From positions 18,876 to 82,875 of the forward strand of contig JABJEK010000079.1 in NCBI GenBank assembly GCA_018702955.1: a DNA stretch of 64,000 bases, written 5' to 3'. Each line of letters begins with the position of its first letter. Within the stretch, counting starts at the first letter, position 1. Under the pieces are notes generated by a model. It was not told the origin of the DNA and ran no database searches. It saw only the letters and a program-made list of their open reading frames with translations. Below, piece by piece: positions 28,304-40,314 of the stretch. The translations under genes were made by a program, and so were the position numbers. Source of the stretch: Rhodospirillaceae bacterium (GTDB taxonomy: Bacteria > Pseudomonadota > Alphaproteobacteria > UBA6615).

Positions 28304-29377
28304 ATGAGCCCCGCCGACCGCACATTTTCGCGCACCGACCAGGTGGTGCCGGTGCTGGACCAGCATCGGTTCGACGATACGGCGCTCATCGCCTGGATGA
28401 CCGCCAACATCGACGGCTTCGAAGGCCCAATCGAACTCGCCCAGTTCCAGGGCGGCATGTCTAACCCGACCTTCCTGCTGACCGACGCGAACAAGCGGCG
28501 CTACGTCTTGCGCAAGAAACCGCCGGGCGAGCTGCTGCCGTCTGCCCACGCCGTGGACCGGGAACATCGCATCACGTCGGCTTTGGCCGACACACCGGTA
28601 CCCGTCGTGCGGACGTTGGCCCTGTGTGAAGACACCTCGATTGTCGGCACCGAGTTCTTCCTGATGGACCATGCCGACGGGCGGGTGTTCCACGATCCAT
28701 CGCTGCCGGATCTGTTGCCCGACGAACGCGCCGCAGTCTCGGCATCGATGATCGAGACGCTTGCGGCCCTGCATCAGGTGGACTTCGACGCGGTGGGCCT
28801 CGGTGACTACGGCCGGGTCGGCGGCTATATGGGCCGCCAGGTCGCGCGCTGGTCGAAGCAGTATGAGGCGTCCAAGACCGATGACCTGCCCGAGATGGAC
28901 AATCTCATGGCCTGGCTGCCGGACAACATGCCCGACGACAGTGAGACCACCATCGTGCATGGGGATTTCAGGCTGGAGAACCTGATCATCGCCCATGACG
29001 AACCCAGGGTGATCGCGGTGCTGGACTGGGAGCTCTCGACTTTGGGACATCCCCTTTCGGACCTCGCCTACAACTGCCTGCCGTACCACTGGCCGGAGGA
29101 ATCCTTCGGTGATATGCGCGGGCTCGACGCGTCGACGCCGGGCATTCCAAGCGAGGCGGATTACGTGGCCGCCTATTGCAAACACACCGGCCGCGACACG
29201 ATCGAGGACTGGAACTTCTATCTGGTGCTGTCCCTGTTTCGCCTCGCGGCGATTATCCAGGGCGTCTACTACCGCGGGCTCCAGGGCAACGCCTCGTCGC
29301 CCGAAGCTCTGTTGCGGCGCGACCTGACGCGGCAATTGTCGATCCGGGCATGGGGTTTGGTCGAGGGCGGCGACTGA
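28304..29377 (+). CDS. Phosphotransferase family protein (APH-like, ACAD10/11-type)
   Basis: RYVLRKKPPGELLPSAHAVDREH, TIVHGDFRLENLI, VLDWELSTLGHPLSDLAY. Confidence 0.92.
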   Translation: MSPADRTFSRTDQVVPVLDQHRFDDTALIAWMTANIDGFEGPIELAQFQGGMSNPTFLLTDANKRRYVLRKKPPGELLPSAHAVDREHRITSALADTPVPVVRTLALCEDTSIVGTEFFLMDHADGRVFHDPSLPDLLPDERAAVSASMIETLAALHQVDFDAVGLGDYGRVGGYMGRQVARWSKQYEASKTDDLPEMDNLMAWLPDNMPDDSETTIVHGDFRLENLIIAHDEPRVIAVLDWELSTLGHPLSDLAYNCLPYHWPEESFGDMRGLDASTPGIPSEADYVAAYCKHTGRDTIEDWNFYLVLSLFRLAAIIQGVYYRGLQGNASSPEALLRRDLTRQLSIRAWGLVEGGD

Positions 29378-29389
29378 ATCCAGAAAAAC

Positions 29390-29461
29390 GTCATACGCGG
29401 ACTTGATCCACGTATCTCACAAAGACCGAGACGAGATACCCGCATCAAGTGCGGGTATGAC
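29390..29461. repeat. Composite intergenic palindromic element (two inverted hairpins plus linker)
   Basis: GTCATACGCGGACTTGATCCACGTATCTCA...GACCGAGACGAGATACCCGCATCAAGTGCGGGTATGAC. Confidence 0.9.
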
Positions 29462-29481
29462 GAATGTTAGAAAATCTGAGG

Positions 29482-30729
29482 TCAGGAACCGCCGCCTGCC
29501 AACTCGAGCATCGCGCCCAGCAGAACCTGGCCACCGGCGCTCACCCATTCGGGCTTGGCGTCCTCGACCTCGTTGTGGCTGATTCCGTCGACGCACGGGA
29601 TGAAAATCATCGACGTCGGCGCGACCGCCGCCACGTTGCACGCATCATGGCCCGCACCCGAGATAATCTCGCGGGCGGACAATTCGCGGCTCTCAGCGGC
29701 GTTGCGCACGGCGGCGACACAACGCGCATCGAACACGATCGGTGCGATATAGAAAATTTCCTCGAAGCTGCTCTCGAGCCCGATCTCCGAGACGATCTTA
29801 TCCATGCCTTCGCGCAGCTTGGCATCCATGTCGCGCAGGATGTCGTCGTCGGGGTGGCGGAACTCCGCGGTCATGAAGACCTGGCCCGGGATCACGTTGC
29901 GCGAGTTGGGATAGGATTCGATCATCCCGACGGTCGAACGGCCGTCGGGCGCGTTGTCCATGCCGACCCGGTGGACCAGCTCGACGATCCGCGCCGCGCC
30001 GACCAGCGCGTCCTTGCGGCGCTCCATGGGCGTGGTGCCGGCGTGGGATTCCTGACCCGTCAGCGTGATCTCGTACCAGCGCTGGCCCTGGGCGCCGGTG
30101 ACCACGCCGATGGTGATCTCCTCGTCTTCCAGAATAGGGCCCTGCTCGATATGGGCTTCCACATAGGCGTGCAGATCACGCCCGCCGACGGGCAGATCGC
30201 CCGCATAACCGATCCGTTCCAGTTCCTGGCCGATGGTCAGCCCGTCCGTGTCGGCCCGGGACAGGCCATGTTCGAGCGAGAACTGGCCGCCGAAGACACC
30301 CGACGAGATCATCGCCGGGGCGAAACGGCTGCCTTCTTCGTTGGTCCAGACCACCACCTCGATCGGGTGTTCGGTCTCATAGTCGAGATCGTTGAGGCTG
30401 CGGATGACCTCAAGGCCTGCGAGGACACCGTAAATTCCGTCGAAGCGCCCGCCGGTCGGCTGGGTGTCGAGATGGCTGCCGGTGACCACCGGCGGCAGGG
30501 AATCGTCCCGCCCGGCGCGGCGGGCGAAGATGTTGCCCATCTGATCGACGGTGACGGTACAGCCGGCGGCCTCGCACCAGGCGACGAACAGGTCGCGCGC
30601 CTCACGGTCGAGATCGGTCAGCGCGAGGCGGCGGCTGCCGCCTTTCTCCGTCGGACCGATTTCAGCGATGTCCATGATCGACTGCCACAGGCGGTCGCCG
30701 TCTATCGAGAGATTACGCGGTTCGTTCAT
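29482..30729 (-). CDS. Zn-dependent hydrolase, hydantoinase/carbamoylase family (M20-type amidase)
   Basis: GSHLDTQPTGGRFDGIYGVLAGLEV, WTNEEGSRFAPAM, SGAGHDACNVA. Confidence 0.92.
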   Translation of the reverse strand: MNEPRNLSIDGDRLWQSIMDIAEIGPTEKGGSRRLALTDLDREARDLFVAWCEAAGCTVTVDQMGNIFARRAGRDDSLPPVVTGSHLDTQPTGGRFDGIYGVLAGLEVIRSLNDLDYETEHPIEVVVWTNEEGSRFAPAMISSGVFGGQFSLEHGLSRADTDGLTIGQELERIGYAGDLPVGGRDLHAYVEAHIEQGPILEDEEITIGVVTGAQGQRWYEITLTGQESHAGTTPMERRKDALVGAARIVELVHRVGMDNAPDGRSTVGMIESYPNSRNVIPGQVFMTAEFRHPDDDILRDMDAKLREGMDKIVSEIGLESSFEEIFYIAPIVFDARCVAAVRNAAESRELSAREIISGAGHDACNVAAVAPTSMIFIPCVDGISHNEVEDAKPEWVSAGGQVLLGAMLELAGGGS

Positions 30730-30830
30730 GGCGGGCATTCCGGGATGGGGTGGGAGAAGCGGTTTCGCCCATGATAGCTTGTCCGGCCCCATCCTCACAG
30801 ATCACCTTCGCACTGACTGGGTTGCAAAAC

Positions 30831-32453
30831 ATGGACACGCAAACCGGACGGCCGGTCACACTGGCGCCCAACGGGCTCGTCACCTCCCCCCATTCGCTCG
30901 CCTCGGCTGCGGGGGTCGACGTGCTGCGCGCCGGCGGTTCCGCCGTGGATGCGGCGATGGCCACAAGCGCGGCGCTGGCGGTGCTGTACCCGCACATGAC
31001 GAGCCTCGGCGGCGACGCCTTCTGGCTGATCCATGACGCCAAGACCGGCGCGGTCAAATATCTGAACGGCGGCGGCCGCGCGGCGGCGGGCGGCACGCTG
31101 GAGGCCATGGCAGATCGCGGCCTGACCGACATTCCCTTCCGTGGCGTGGTCCCCGCGACCCTGACGGTGCCCGGCGCGCTGGCGAGCTGGGACGAAGCCC
31201 ACAAGGCCTATGGCCGCCTGCCCCTGGTCCGCATCCTCGAATCAGCCATCGGCTATGCCCGCGACGGATTCCCGGTCACCGAGCGGCTGGCAGGGCACAT
31301 CGTTGAGCGCCATGACGACCTCGTGGATCATGAGCATTCCGCACGTATTTTTCTCCCCGACGGGACGCCACCAGCGGCCGGCACGAAACTGGTCAATCCC
31401 GATCTCGCCCGCAGCCTCGAACGCTTTGCCGCAGATGGCTGGGCGGGCTTCTATGAGGGTGAGACCGCCACCGAGATGGCGCGCTTCGCGGCCGAACGAG
31501 GTGGTGTTTTCACGGCAGAGGATTTCGCCAATCAGAAAGCCCGATGGGGCGAGCCGCTGGTCGGCGAGTATCGCGGCGTCACCGTCTACAACACCCCGCC
31601 ACCGACCCAGGGCTTCACGGTGCTGGAGATGCTCAACCTGATCGAGCCGTTCGATCTGCACAAGATGGAATTCCTGAGCGCCGATCACATCCACCTGCTG
31701 GTGCAGGCCAAGCAGATCGCGTTTCATGACCGCGACCTTTTGTTGGCCGACCCCGATTTCGTGGATGTCCCGATCGACCAGCTGATCTCCAAGGCCTATG
31801 CCGACGAGCGACGCGCGCTGATCGACATGCAGAAGGCCCTGCCCTGGAACAAGGTGCCGTCCCATGGCAGCCTCGCGGGCGACACGGTCTACATGGCCGC
31901 CATCGATAGCGAGGGCAACGCGGTATCCCTGATCCAGAGCCTGTTCGCGGCCTTCGGATCGGGCGTGGTCGCGGGAAACACCGGGGTCATGCTGCAGAAC
32001 CGGGCGAGTTACTTCTCGCTCGACCCTGCACATCCGAACCGGCTCGAACCGGGCAAGATCCCGCTGCACACGTTGATGGCGTCGATGTCCAAGCGCGGCG
32101 GCGATCTCTGGTCCGTGCTCGGCACCCAGGGGGCCGATGGGCAACCGCAGATCCAGTTGCAACTGCTGACGGACATGATCGATTTCGGTTTGAATATTCA
32201 AGAGGCGCTGGAACTGCCGCGCTTCCTGTCCGGGCGCATCTCGCTCGGCGAGGCGCGCGACATGCTGCACCTGGAGGGGCGCATGCCGGAGGCGACCTTC
32301 GACGGACTGGCGGCCCGTGGCCACAAGATGAATCGCTGGGCCGACTGGAACAACCGCGCGGGCCACGCCCACGGCATCGTCATCGAGCCCGGGTCGGGCC
32401 TCTACACGGGCGGGTCCGACCCACGCTCCGACGGCGCGGCGGTTGGGTATTAG
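30831..32453 (+). CDS. Gamma-glutamyltransferase family protein
   Basis: GDTVYMAAIDSEGNAVSLIQS, GTQGADGQPQIQLQ, GGSDPRSDGAAVGY. Confidence 0.92.
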   Translation: MDTQTGRPVTLAPNGLVTSPHSLASAAGVDVLRAGGSAVDAAMATSAALAVLYPHMTSLGGDAFWLIHDAKTGAVKYLNGGGRAAAGGTLEAMADRGLTDIPFRGVVPATLTVPGALASWDEAHKAYGRLPLVRILESAIGYARDGFPVTERLAGHIVERHDDLVDHEHSARIFLPDGTPPAAGTKLVNPDLARSLERFAADGWAGFYEGETATEMARFAAERGGVFTAEDFANQKARWGEPLVGEYRGVTVYNTPPPTQGFTVLEMLNLIEPFDLHKMEFLSADHIHLLVQAKQIAFHDRDLLLADPDFVDVPIDQLISKAYADERRALIDMQKALPWNKVPSHGSLAGDTVYMAAIDSEGNAVSLIQSLFAAFGSGVVAGNTGVMLQNRASYFSLDPAHPNRLEPGKIPLHTLMASMSKRGGDLWSVLGTQGADGQPQIQLQLLTDMIDFGLNIQEALELPRFLSGRISLGEARDMLHLEGRMPEATFDGLAARGHKMNRWADWNNRAGHAHGIVIEPGSGLYTGGSDPRSDGAAVGY

Positions 32454-32468
32454 CGGAAAACCCTCATC

Positions 32469-32603
32469 GTCATGCCCGGACTTGATCCGGGCATCTCACT
32501 TGGACCGAGACAAGATACGCGGATCAAGTCCGCGTATGACGGTATTGGTATAGCGTCTACTACGACACCTTCACGTCATACCCGCACTTGATGCGGATAT
32601 CTC
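32469..32603. repeat. Composite intergenic palindromic element plus an extra hairpin unit
   Basis: Units at 32469-32498, ~32512-32540 (inverted) and 32575-32603. Confidence 0.9.
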
Positions 32604-32609
32604 CCACAA

Positions 32610-32673
32610 CCTCATGCTGAGCCTGTCGAAGTCTGAGGTTGCCGCCCTCTCCTTCGACAAGCTCAGGATGAAG
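32610..32673. repeat. Imperfect inverted repeat of CCTCATGCTGAGCCTGTCGAAG type
   Basis: CCTCATGCTGAGCCTGTCGAAG (32610-32631) and CTTCGACAAGCTCAGGATGAAG (~32652-32673). Confidence 0.8.
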
Positions 32674-32696
32674 GCTTTATTCGAGACACAGAATTG

Positions 32697-33932
32697 TTAC
32701 GGCCGGTGCAGTTCGACCGCCGAACGGGTGAAGGTCCGCCGGCCAGCCTTGAAGCCGAAGCGCGCCTCGGCGTTGATCGCCACCGCGTCGGCCGCCGTCT
32801 CCGCATCCCAAACCACGAGGTCCGCAGCGTTGCCGACGGCGACGCCATAATCCTCACGCCCGAGGAACTTCGCTGGCCGATCGGTCATCATGGCGAAGCA
32901 TTCGGTCAGCTCGTCGCGCGTGCCGCGCTGGGCGACATTGGCGTACATGTTGGCGATCCGCATCAGCGAGCCGTCGCCGAAGGGCGTGAACGGGTTGAGG
33001 ATGTTGTTGGTCGACAGGCAGCAATTCACGCCGTGGGCCGCAAGCGCATTGCCGTCGGCCACGCCGCGCATCACGGAATGGTCCTGGTGCCGCCCGACGG
33101 TGAACAGGTCGGTCGCCGGCAGCACGGTCAGGGTCACACCGCTGTCGGACATCAGCTTGCCCAGATCGGCCAGTTTTTCCGGCGGCATGGATGAATATTT
33201 CGAGCCATGGCCGACGGCGACCCGGCCGCCCCAGCCGAGTTTGTCGGCGAGTTCGCAGACCTGATAGATGTCGAGATGATCATGGTTGGGGCCGACATCC
33301 AGATGGATGTCCACGTCCACATCATATTCCTTGGCGAGCTCGAAGATGCGGGCGATCTGCCCCGGGCCGTCATCGTCATAGCTCGGCGCACCGCCGATGG
33401 CGGTCGCACCGCGTTCCAGCGTGGCGACCAGATTGGCGTCGCCTTCGGGCACCCCGGTCCAGCCTTCCTGAAGGAAGACACAGAGCTGCAGATCGATCGC
33501 CCAGGCATAGTCCTTGGCCAGCTGTTCCAGCGCATCGACGCTCTTCAGGCCCACATTGGGATCGACCTCCACATGGGTGCGCATATGGGTGCAGCCATGG
33601 GCGATCGCGGTCTCGAGCGACGCGCCGGCGCGCTTGTAGACGTCTTCCACCGTGAAGCCCGGCTTTACCGCCGAGACGCGGCGCATATGGTCCACGCCGC
33701 GATCCGGTGCGGGTTCGGAGCGGTCGAGAAGGCGCGACTTGTCGAGATGGATATGGGTCTCGATCAGCCCGCCGGAGACGAGCCCGCCTGCGACATCGAG
33801 GCTCTCGCCCCCTTCGGGGAGCCCCGCCTCGACAGCCACGATGCGGCCGTCGGCAATCCCGATATCCTGCAGCGGCGCACCTGCGTCACCACCGACAACC
33901 CGCGCATTGCGCAGTACCAGATCCAAAGTCAT
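32697..33932 (-). CDS. Amidohydrolase family protein (cytosine deaminase-like)
   Basis: GLIETHIHLDKSRLLDR, HMRTHVEVDPNVGLK, VAVGHGSKYSSMP, LSTNNILNPFTPFGDGS. Confidence 0.88.
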   Translation of the reverse strand: MTLDLVLRNARVVGGDAGAPLQDIGIADGRIVAVEAGLPEGGESLDVAGGLVSGGLIETHIHLDKSRLLDRSEPAPDRGVDHMRRVSAVKPGFTVEDVYKRAGASLETAIAHGCTHMRTHVEVDPNVGLKSVDALEQLAKDYAWAIDLQLCVFLQEGWTGVPEGDANLVATLERGATAIGGAPSYDDDGPGQIARIFELAKEYDVDVDIHLDVGPNHDHLDIYQVCELADKLGWGGRVAVGHGSKYSSMPPEKLADLGKLMSDSGVTLTVLPATDLFTVGRHQDHSVMRGVADGNALAAHGVNCCLSTNNILNPFTPFGDGSLMRIANMYANVAQRGTRDELTECFAMMTDRPAKFLGREDYGVAVGNAADLVVWDAETAADAVAINAEARFGFKAGRRTFTRSAVELHRP

Positions 33933-33997
33933 ATCTCACTCCCCCGTATGTTCCGGACTTCAGCGCGGCCCGGAGACCCAACCCGCGCCATGTATCG

Positions 33998-34327
33998 CTA
34001 TTCCTTCGCCGGCGCCTCGGCGCGTTCGTCGGGTCCATAGTCGCGCAGCACCTCGGCCACCCGCAGGCGGTAATTCTCGAAGATACCGCCGCGCCCCTTC
34101 GCTTGTGCGATCCGGTGTTCGGCGTGGGTGCGCCAGGCCTTGACCGCCTCCTCGTCGCGAAAGAACGACAGGGCCAGATACTTGCCCGGGTTGTAGAGGC
34201 TCTCGAACCGCTCGACCGAGAGGAACCCGTCGATCTTTTCAAGCTCGCTCGCCAGGTCGTGGGCAACCCCGAGATAGTCGTCGAGGCGTCCCTCGGCCGG
34301 CCAGACCTCGAAGATAACGGCGATCAT
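33998..34327 (-). CDS. Antibiotic biosynthesis monooxygenase family protein
   Basis: [66 protein letters not shown]. Confidence 0.85.
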   Translation of the reverse strand: MIAVIFEVWPAEGRLDDYLGVAHDLASELEKIDGFLSVERFESLYNPGKYLALSFFRDEEAVKAWRTHAEHRIAQAKGRGGIFENYRLRVAEVLRDYGPDERAEAPAKE

Positions 34328-35559
34328 GCCACGCCACGATTGCGCGGCCAGCCGTCGACCTGACGGCGCAGCTCCATCCGCGCGATCTGGCGCCGGTGGA
34401 CCTCGTCGGGCCCGTCGAACAGGCGCATCGCCCGGGTCCGGGCATACATGGACGCCAACGGGAAATCATCGGCCATGCCGCCGCCGCTATGCAGCTGCAG
34501 CGCGCGGTCGATCACGCCGAGCGCCATGTTGGGCGCGGCGACCTTGATCATGGCGATCTCCTGGCGCGCCTCCTTGTTACCCACCGTATCCATCATCCAG
34601 GCCGCCTTCATCACCAGCAGCCGGCACATCTCGATCTCGATCCGCGACTGGGCGATCCGCTCCTCGGTGATGCCGCGTTCGGCCAGTAACTTGCCCCATG
34701 TTTCGCGCTCGGTAGCGCGTTTACACATCGCCTCCAGCGCCCGCTCGGCCACGCCGATAACCCGCATGCAATGATGGATGCGCCCCGGTCCCAGCCGTCC
34801 CTGGGCGATCTCGAAGCCGCGCCCCTCACCCAGCAACAGGTTCGCCAAAGGCACCCGCACATTGTCGAACGACACCTCGGCATGACCATGGGGGGCATCG
34901 TCATAGCCCATCACATTCAGGGACCGTTCGATGGTCACGCCGGGCGTGTCGCGCGGCACCAATATCTGCGATTGCTGTTGATGGCGATCCGCCGTCGGGT
35001 CGGTCTTGCCCATCACGATCATGATCTGGCAGCGCGGGTTGGGGGCATTCGACGTCCACCACTTGGTGCCGTTGATCACATATTCATCGCCGTCGCGGGT
35101 GATCGAACATTCGATATTCGTCGCGTCAGACGACGCCACGTCGGGTTCGGTCATCGCGAAGGCGGAGCGAATCTCACCATTCAGCAACGGCGTCAGCCAC
35201 TCTTCCTGCTGCGCCGGGGTGCCGTACATGTGCAGCACCTCCATATTGCCCGTGTCCGGTGCGCTGCAGTTGAACACCTCCGGTGCCCAATCGACCCGGC
35301 CCATGATCTCGCACAGCGGCGCGTATTCGACATTGGTCAGCCCCGCCCCGTGATGGTCGTCGGGCAAAAACAGGTTCCACAGGCCGCGCTTCTTCGCCTC
35401 GGCCTTCAGATCATCGACGATCTGCGGCGTCTGCCAGCGCGTGTCCTGCGTGTCGAGTTGCGTCTCGAAAGTTTCCTCGTTCGGATAGATAAATTCGTCC
35501 ATGAACGATTCGAGCTGGGACTTCAGGTCCAGGCAACGCTGTGAGAGTTCGAAGTCCAT
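34324..35559 (-). CDS. Acyl-CoA dehydrogenase family protein
   Basis: [73 protein letters not shown]. Confidence 0.94.
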   Translation of the reverse strand: MDFELSQRCLDLKSQLESFMDEFIYPNEETFETQLDTQDTRWQTPQIVDDLKAEAKKRGLWNLFLPDDHHGAGLTNVEYAPLCEIMGRVDWAPEVFNCSAPDTGNMEVLHMYGTPAQQEEWLTPLLNGEIRSAFAMTEPDVASSDATNIECSITRDGDEYVINGTKWWTSNAPNPRCQIMIVMGKTDPTADRHQQQSQILVPRDTPGVTIERSLNVMGYDDAPHGHAEVSFDNVRVPLANLLLGEGRGFEIAQGRLGPGRIHHCMRVIGVAERALEAMCKRATERETWGKLLAERGITEERIAQSRIEIEMCRLLVMKAAWMMDTVGNKEARQEIAMIKVAAPNMALGVIDRALQLHSGGGMADDFPLASMYARTRAMRLFDGPDEVHRRQIARMELRRQVDGWPRNRGVA

Positions 35560-35658
35560 TTTCTGCTTCCCCGGTTCTTATTGGCCAACGCCCGGATGGA
35601 TGCCGAACGCCATGACTTGCCCTAGGATACCGCCAACACGTCTGTTGGGGGAGTCGCC

Positions 35659-36426
35659 ATGACCACGCCGTTCGATCTTTCGGGCAAAATCGCCATCATC
35701 ACCGGATCGACAAAGGGTATCGGCCGCGCCATCGCCACAGCCCTGGCCGAGGCCGGGGCGCATGTCACCGTGTCGAGCCGGGACACGGACCGGGTCGCCG
35801 AGACGGCAAAAGCGCTGACGGACGCCGGCCATCAGGCTTTGGGCGTACCCTGCAATGTCGGGCGTAAGGAAGAGCTCCAGACACTCGTGGACAGCTCCCG
35901 GGCGCATTGGGGGCCGGCGGATATCCTGGTCTGCAATGCGGCCATCAACCCCTATTACGGCCCGGCGATGGACATCCCCGACGACGTTTTCGCCAAGATT
36001 ATGCAAACCAACATCCAGTCCCAACTCTGGCTGACCCAAATGGCGGTGCCGGACATGCGCAACAAAAACGGCGGTGCGATCGTCCTGGTCTCGTCGATCG
36101 GGGGCCTGCGTGGCTCTGACGTGATCGGCGCCTACAACATCTCCAAGGCCGCCGACATGCAACTCGCGCGCAATCTCGCGGTCGAGCTTGGGCCCGACAA
36201 CATCCGGGTCAACGCGATCGCGCCCGGTCTGGTGAAGACCGATTTCGCGCGTGCGTTGTGGGAAGACCCCGAATTCGCCGATCCCCGGGTTGCGGCGACC
36301 CCGCTGCGCCGCCTCGGCGAGCCCGAGGACATCGCGGGTGCGGCTGTGTATCTGGCATCGGACGCGGCGACCTGGATGACCGGCCAGACCCTGGTGGTCG
36401 ACGGCGGGGCAACGGTGCCGGTCTAG
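35659..36426 (+). CDS. SDR family oxidoreductase
   Basis: ITGSTKGIGRAIATALAEAGA, YNISKAADM, TGQTLVVDGGATV. Confidence 0.93.
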   Translation: MTTPFDLSGKIAIITGSTKGIGRAIATALAEAGAHVTVSSRDTDRVAETAKALTDAGHQALGVPCNVGRKEELQTLVDSSRAHWGPADILVCNAAINPYYGPAMDIPDDVFAKIMQTNIQSQLWLTQMAVPDMRNKNGGAIVLVSSIGGLRGSDVIGAYNISKAADMQLARNLAVELGPDNIRVNAIAPGLVKTDFARALWEDPEFADPRVAATPLRRLGEPEDIAGAAVYLASDAATWMTGQTLVVDGGATVPV

Positions 36427-36434
36427 AAAACCAC

Positions 36435-36506
36435 GTCATGCCCGCACTTGATGCGGGCATCTCGTCTCAGTCCAAGTGAGATGCGCGGATCAAGTCCGCG
36501 CATGAC
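36435..36506. repeat. Composite intergenic palindromic element, inverted relative to the copy at 32469
   Basis: GTCATGCCCGCACTTGATGCGGGCATCTCGTCTCAGTCCAAGTGAGATGCGCGGATCAAGTCCGCGCATGAC. Confidence 0.92.
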
Positions 36507-36545
36507 GGATATAATTTACAGGCGACAGTGCGGGTCTAGCAGGCG

Positions 36546-38675
<2,130 letters not shown>

Positions 38676-38724
38676 GCGCTCTCTGACACGGTCGGTGTGG
38701 ATTCAAGGGCTACACTTTAGGAGA

Positions 38725-38736
38725 ATTGTTCACAAT
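38725..38736. promoter_or_regulatory. Perfect inverted repeat ATTGT-TC-ACAAT in divergent promoter region
   Basis: 12-bp palindrome 50 bp upstream of the second HAD fusion, between divergent HAD and DASS transporter genes. Confidence 0.35.
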
Positions 38737-38879
38737 CCTACAAAGATCGAGATTGCACTCAGCGAATGGCAGCCGCGCTATACGACGATACCGGTTGCCT
38801 CGCACATCAGTCTGCCGATTGCTAAAATGCCCTCCCGCCCCTATTCGTTTGGCCGCACCGGCCAGACAAACGGACCACC

Positions 38880-40274
38880 ATGAGCGAATCTGTCAAAGCG
38901 CGGCTTAGCACCGCCCAGTTATTCGGACTGCTGACGACGATCGTCGCAGCGATCCTGCTTGCCGCGCCGCTGTGGACCGAGACGCCCGGCGTGCTGCCGG
39001 CTGCGGGCGTGGTTCTGTTCGCCATCAGCTTCTGGGCCACGGGAGCCATTCCGCCGCACATCACGGCATTGCTGCTGTTCCTGTTCACGGTGGTGTTCTC
39101 GATCGCGCCACCGGAAGTCGCGTTTTCGGGATTCCACGCGAGCGCGACATGGCTGGTCTTCGGCGGGTTCGTGATTTCGATCGCGGTCCACAAATCCGGC
39201 CTGGCCGCGCGCATGGTGCAGGCTTTGATGATCCATCTGCCCGCCCGTTACCTGACCATGGCGGGAGGGTTGGCCATCGCCGGCATGGCGCTCAGTTTCA
39301 TCATGCCATCCGCTTCCGGTCGCGCCGTCATGATGGCGCCGCTGGCCGTCGCGCTGGCCACGGAGCTTGGGTTTGCGGAAAACACCCGTGCGCGCCACGG
39401 CCTCGTGTTGGCCGCCGGTTGGGGTACGACGATCCCGGCGTTCGGAATTCTCCCGTCAAACGTCGTGAATATGGCCTTCGTCGGCGCCTCCGAGGGCATC
39501 TTCAACATCAGCTTCACCTATTTCGGCTACACCTTCCTGAACTTCCCCATCGTCGGTTTCCTGGGCGCGCTGATCGTGATCGTCTTGATTACCATTCTGT
39601 TTGGCGCGAAACCGCAGCCTCAGGGCAAAACCTCGATGCAGACCGGCTGGAGCAGCGCCGAGCGCCGCCTGATGGGAATCATGCTCGTCGCGCTGGCCCT
39701 CTGGATGACGGATTCGCTGCACGGGATTTCACCCGCCTGGATCGCGCTCGCAGCAGCACTGGTCTGTGTGACTCCGGGGATCGGGATGCTGCCGGCATCC
39801 GTGATCACGAACGAAGTCAATTACGGTGCCTGGCTGTTCGTCGCCGGGGTTATCGGCGTCGGCGCGATTGCCAATCATTCCGGGCTCGGCGGCGCAATGG
39901 GCGAGTTGCTGCTGGCCAACATTCCTCTGACCAAGGATGGCGGGATCGTCACCTTCTATGAGATTTTTGCGATCAGCGCGGCCGTCGGGGTGGTTACGAC
40001 ATTCCCGGCAGCCCCACCCATCGTGACGTCATTTTCTGATGCCATCGCCCAGGCCACCGGCTGGCCGCTGGAATCCGTCCTGCTGGTTCAGGTGCCGAGC
40101 TGGATGATCTACCCGTTCCCGCATGAGGCCCCACCCGTCGCGATGGCCATGGCGGTCGGCGGCGTGCCCATGCGTGAGGCCTTTCGGCTGACGTCGGTCT
40201 ATTTCGTGATCGGCATACTGATCATCCTGCCGCTGCAATATCTGTGGGGCAGCATGCTCGGGATCTATCTGTAA
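38880..40274 (+). CDS. SLC13/DASS family anion:Na+ symporter-like permease
   Basis: 464 aa multi-TM; MPSASGRAVMMAPLAVALA, FPAAPPIVTSFSDAIAQATG. Confidence 0.88.
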   Translation: MSESVKARLSTAQLFGLLTTIVAAILLAAPLWTETPGVLPAAGVVLFAISFWATGAIPPHITALLLFLFTVVFSIAPPEVAFSGFHASATWLVFGGFVISIAVHKSGLAARMVQALMIHLPARYLTMAGGLAIAGMALSFIMPSASGRAVMMAPLAVALATELGFAENTRARHGLVLAAGWGTTIPAFGILPSNVVNMAFVGASEGIFNISFTYFGYTFLNFPIVGFLGALIVIVLITILFGAKPQPQGKTSMQTGWSSAERRLMGIMLVALALWMTDSLHGISPAWIALAAALVCVTPGIGMLPASVITNEVNYGAWLFVAGVIGVGAIANHSGLGGAMGELLLANIPLTKDGGIVTFYEIFAISAAVGVVTTFPAAPPIVTSFSDAIAQATGWPLESVLLVQVPSWMIYPFPHEAPPVAMAMAVGGVPMREAFRLTSVYFVIGILIILPLQYLWGSMLGIYL

Positions 40275-40314
40275 GGTCCTGGATCAAAAACATTTACCGA
40301 ATGGGGAGAATCCA

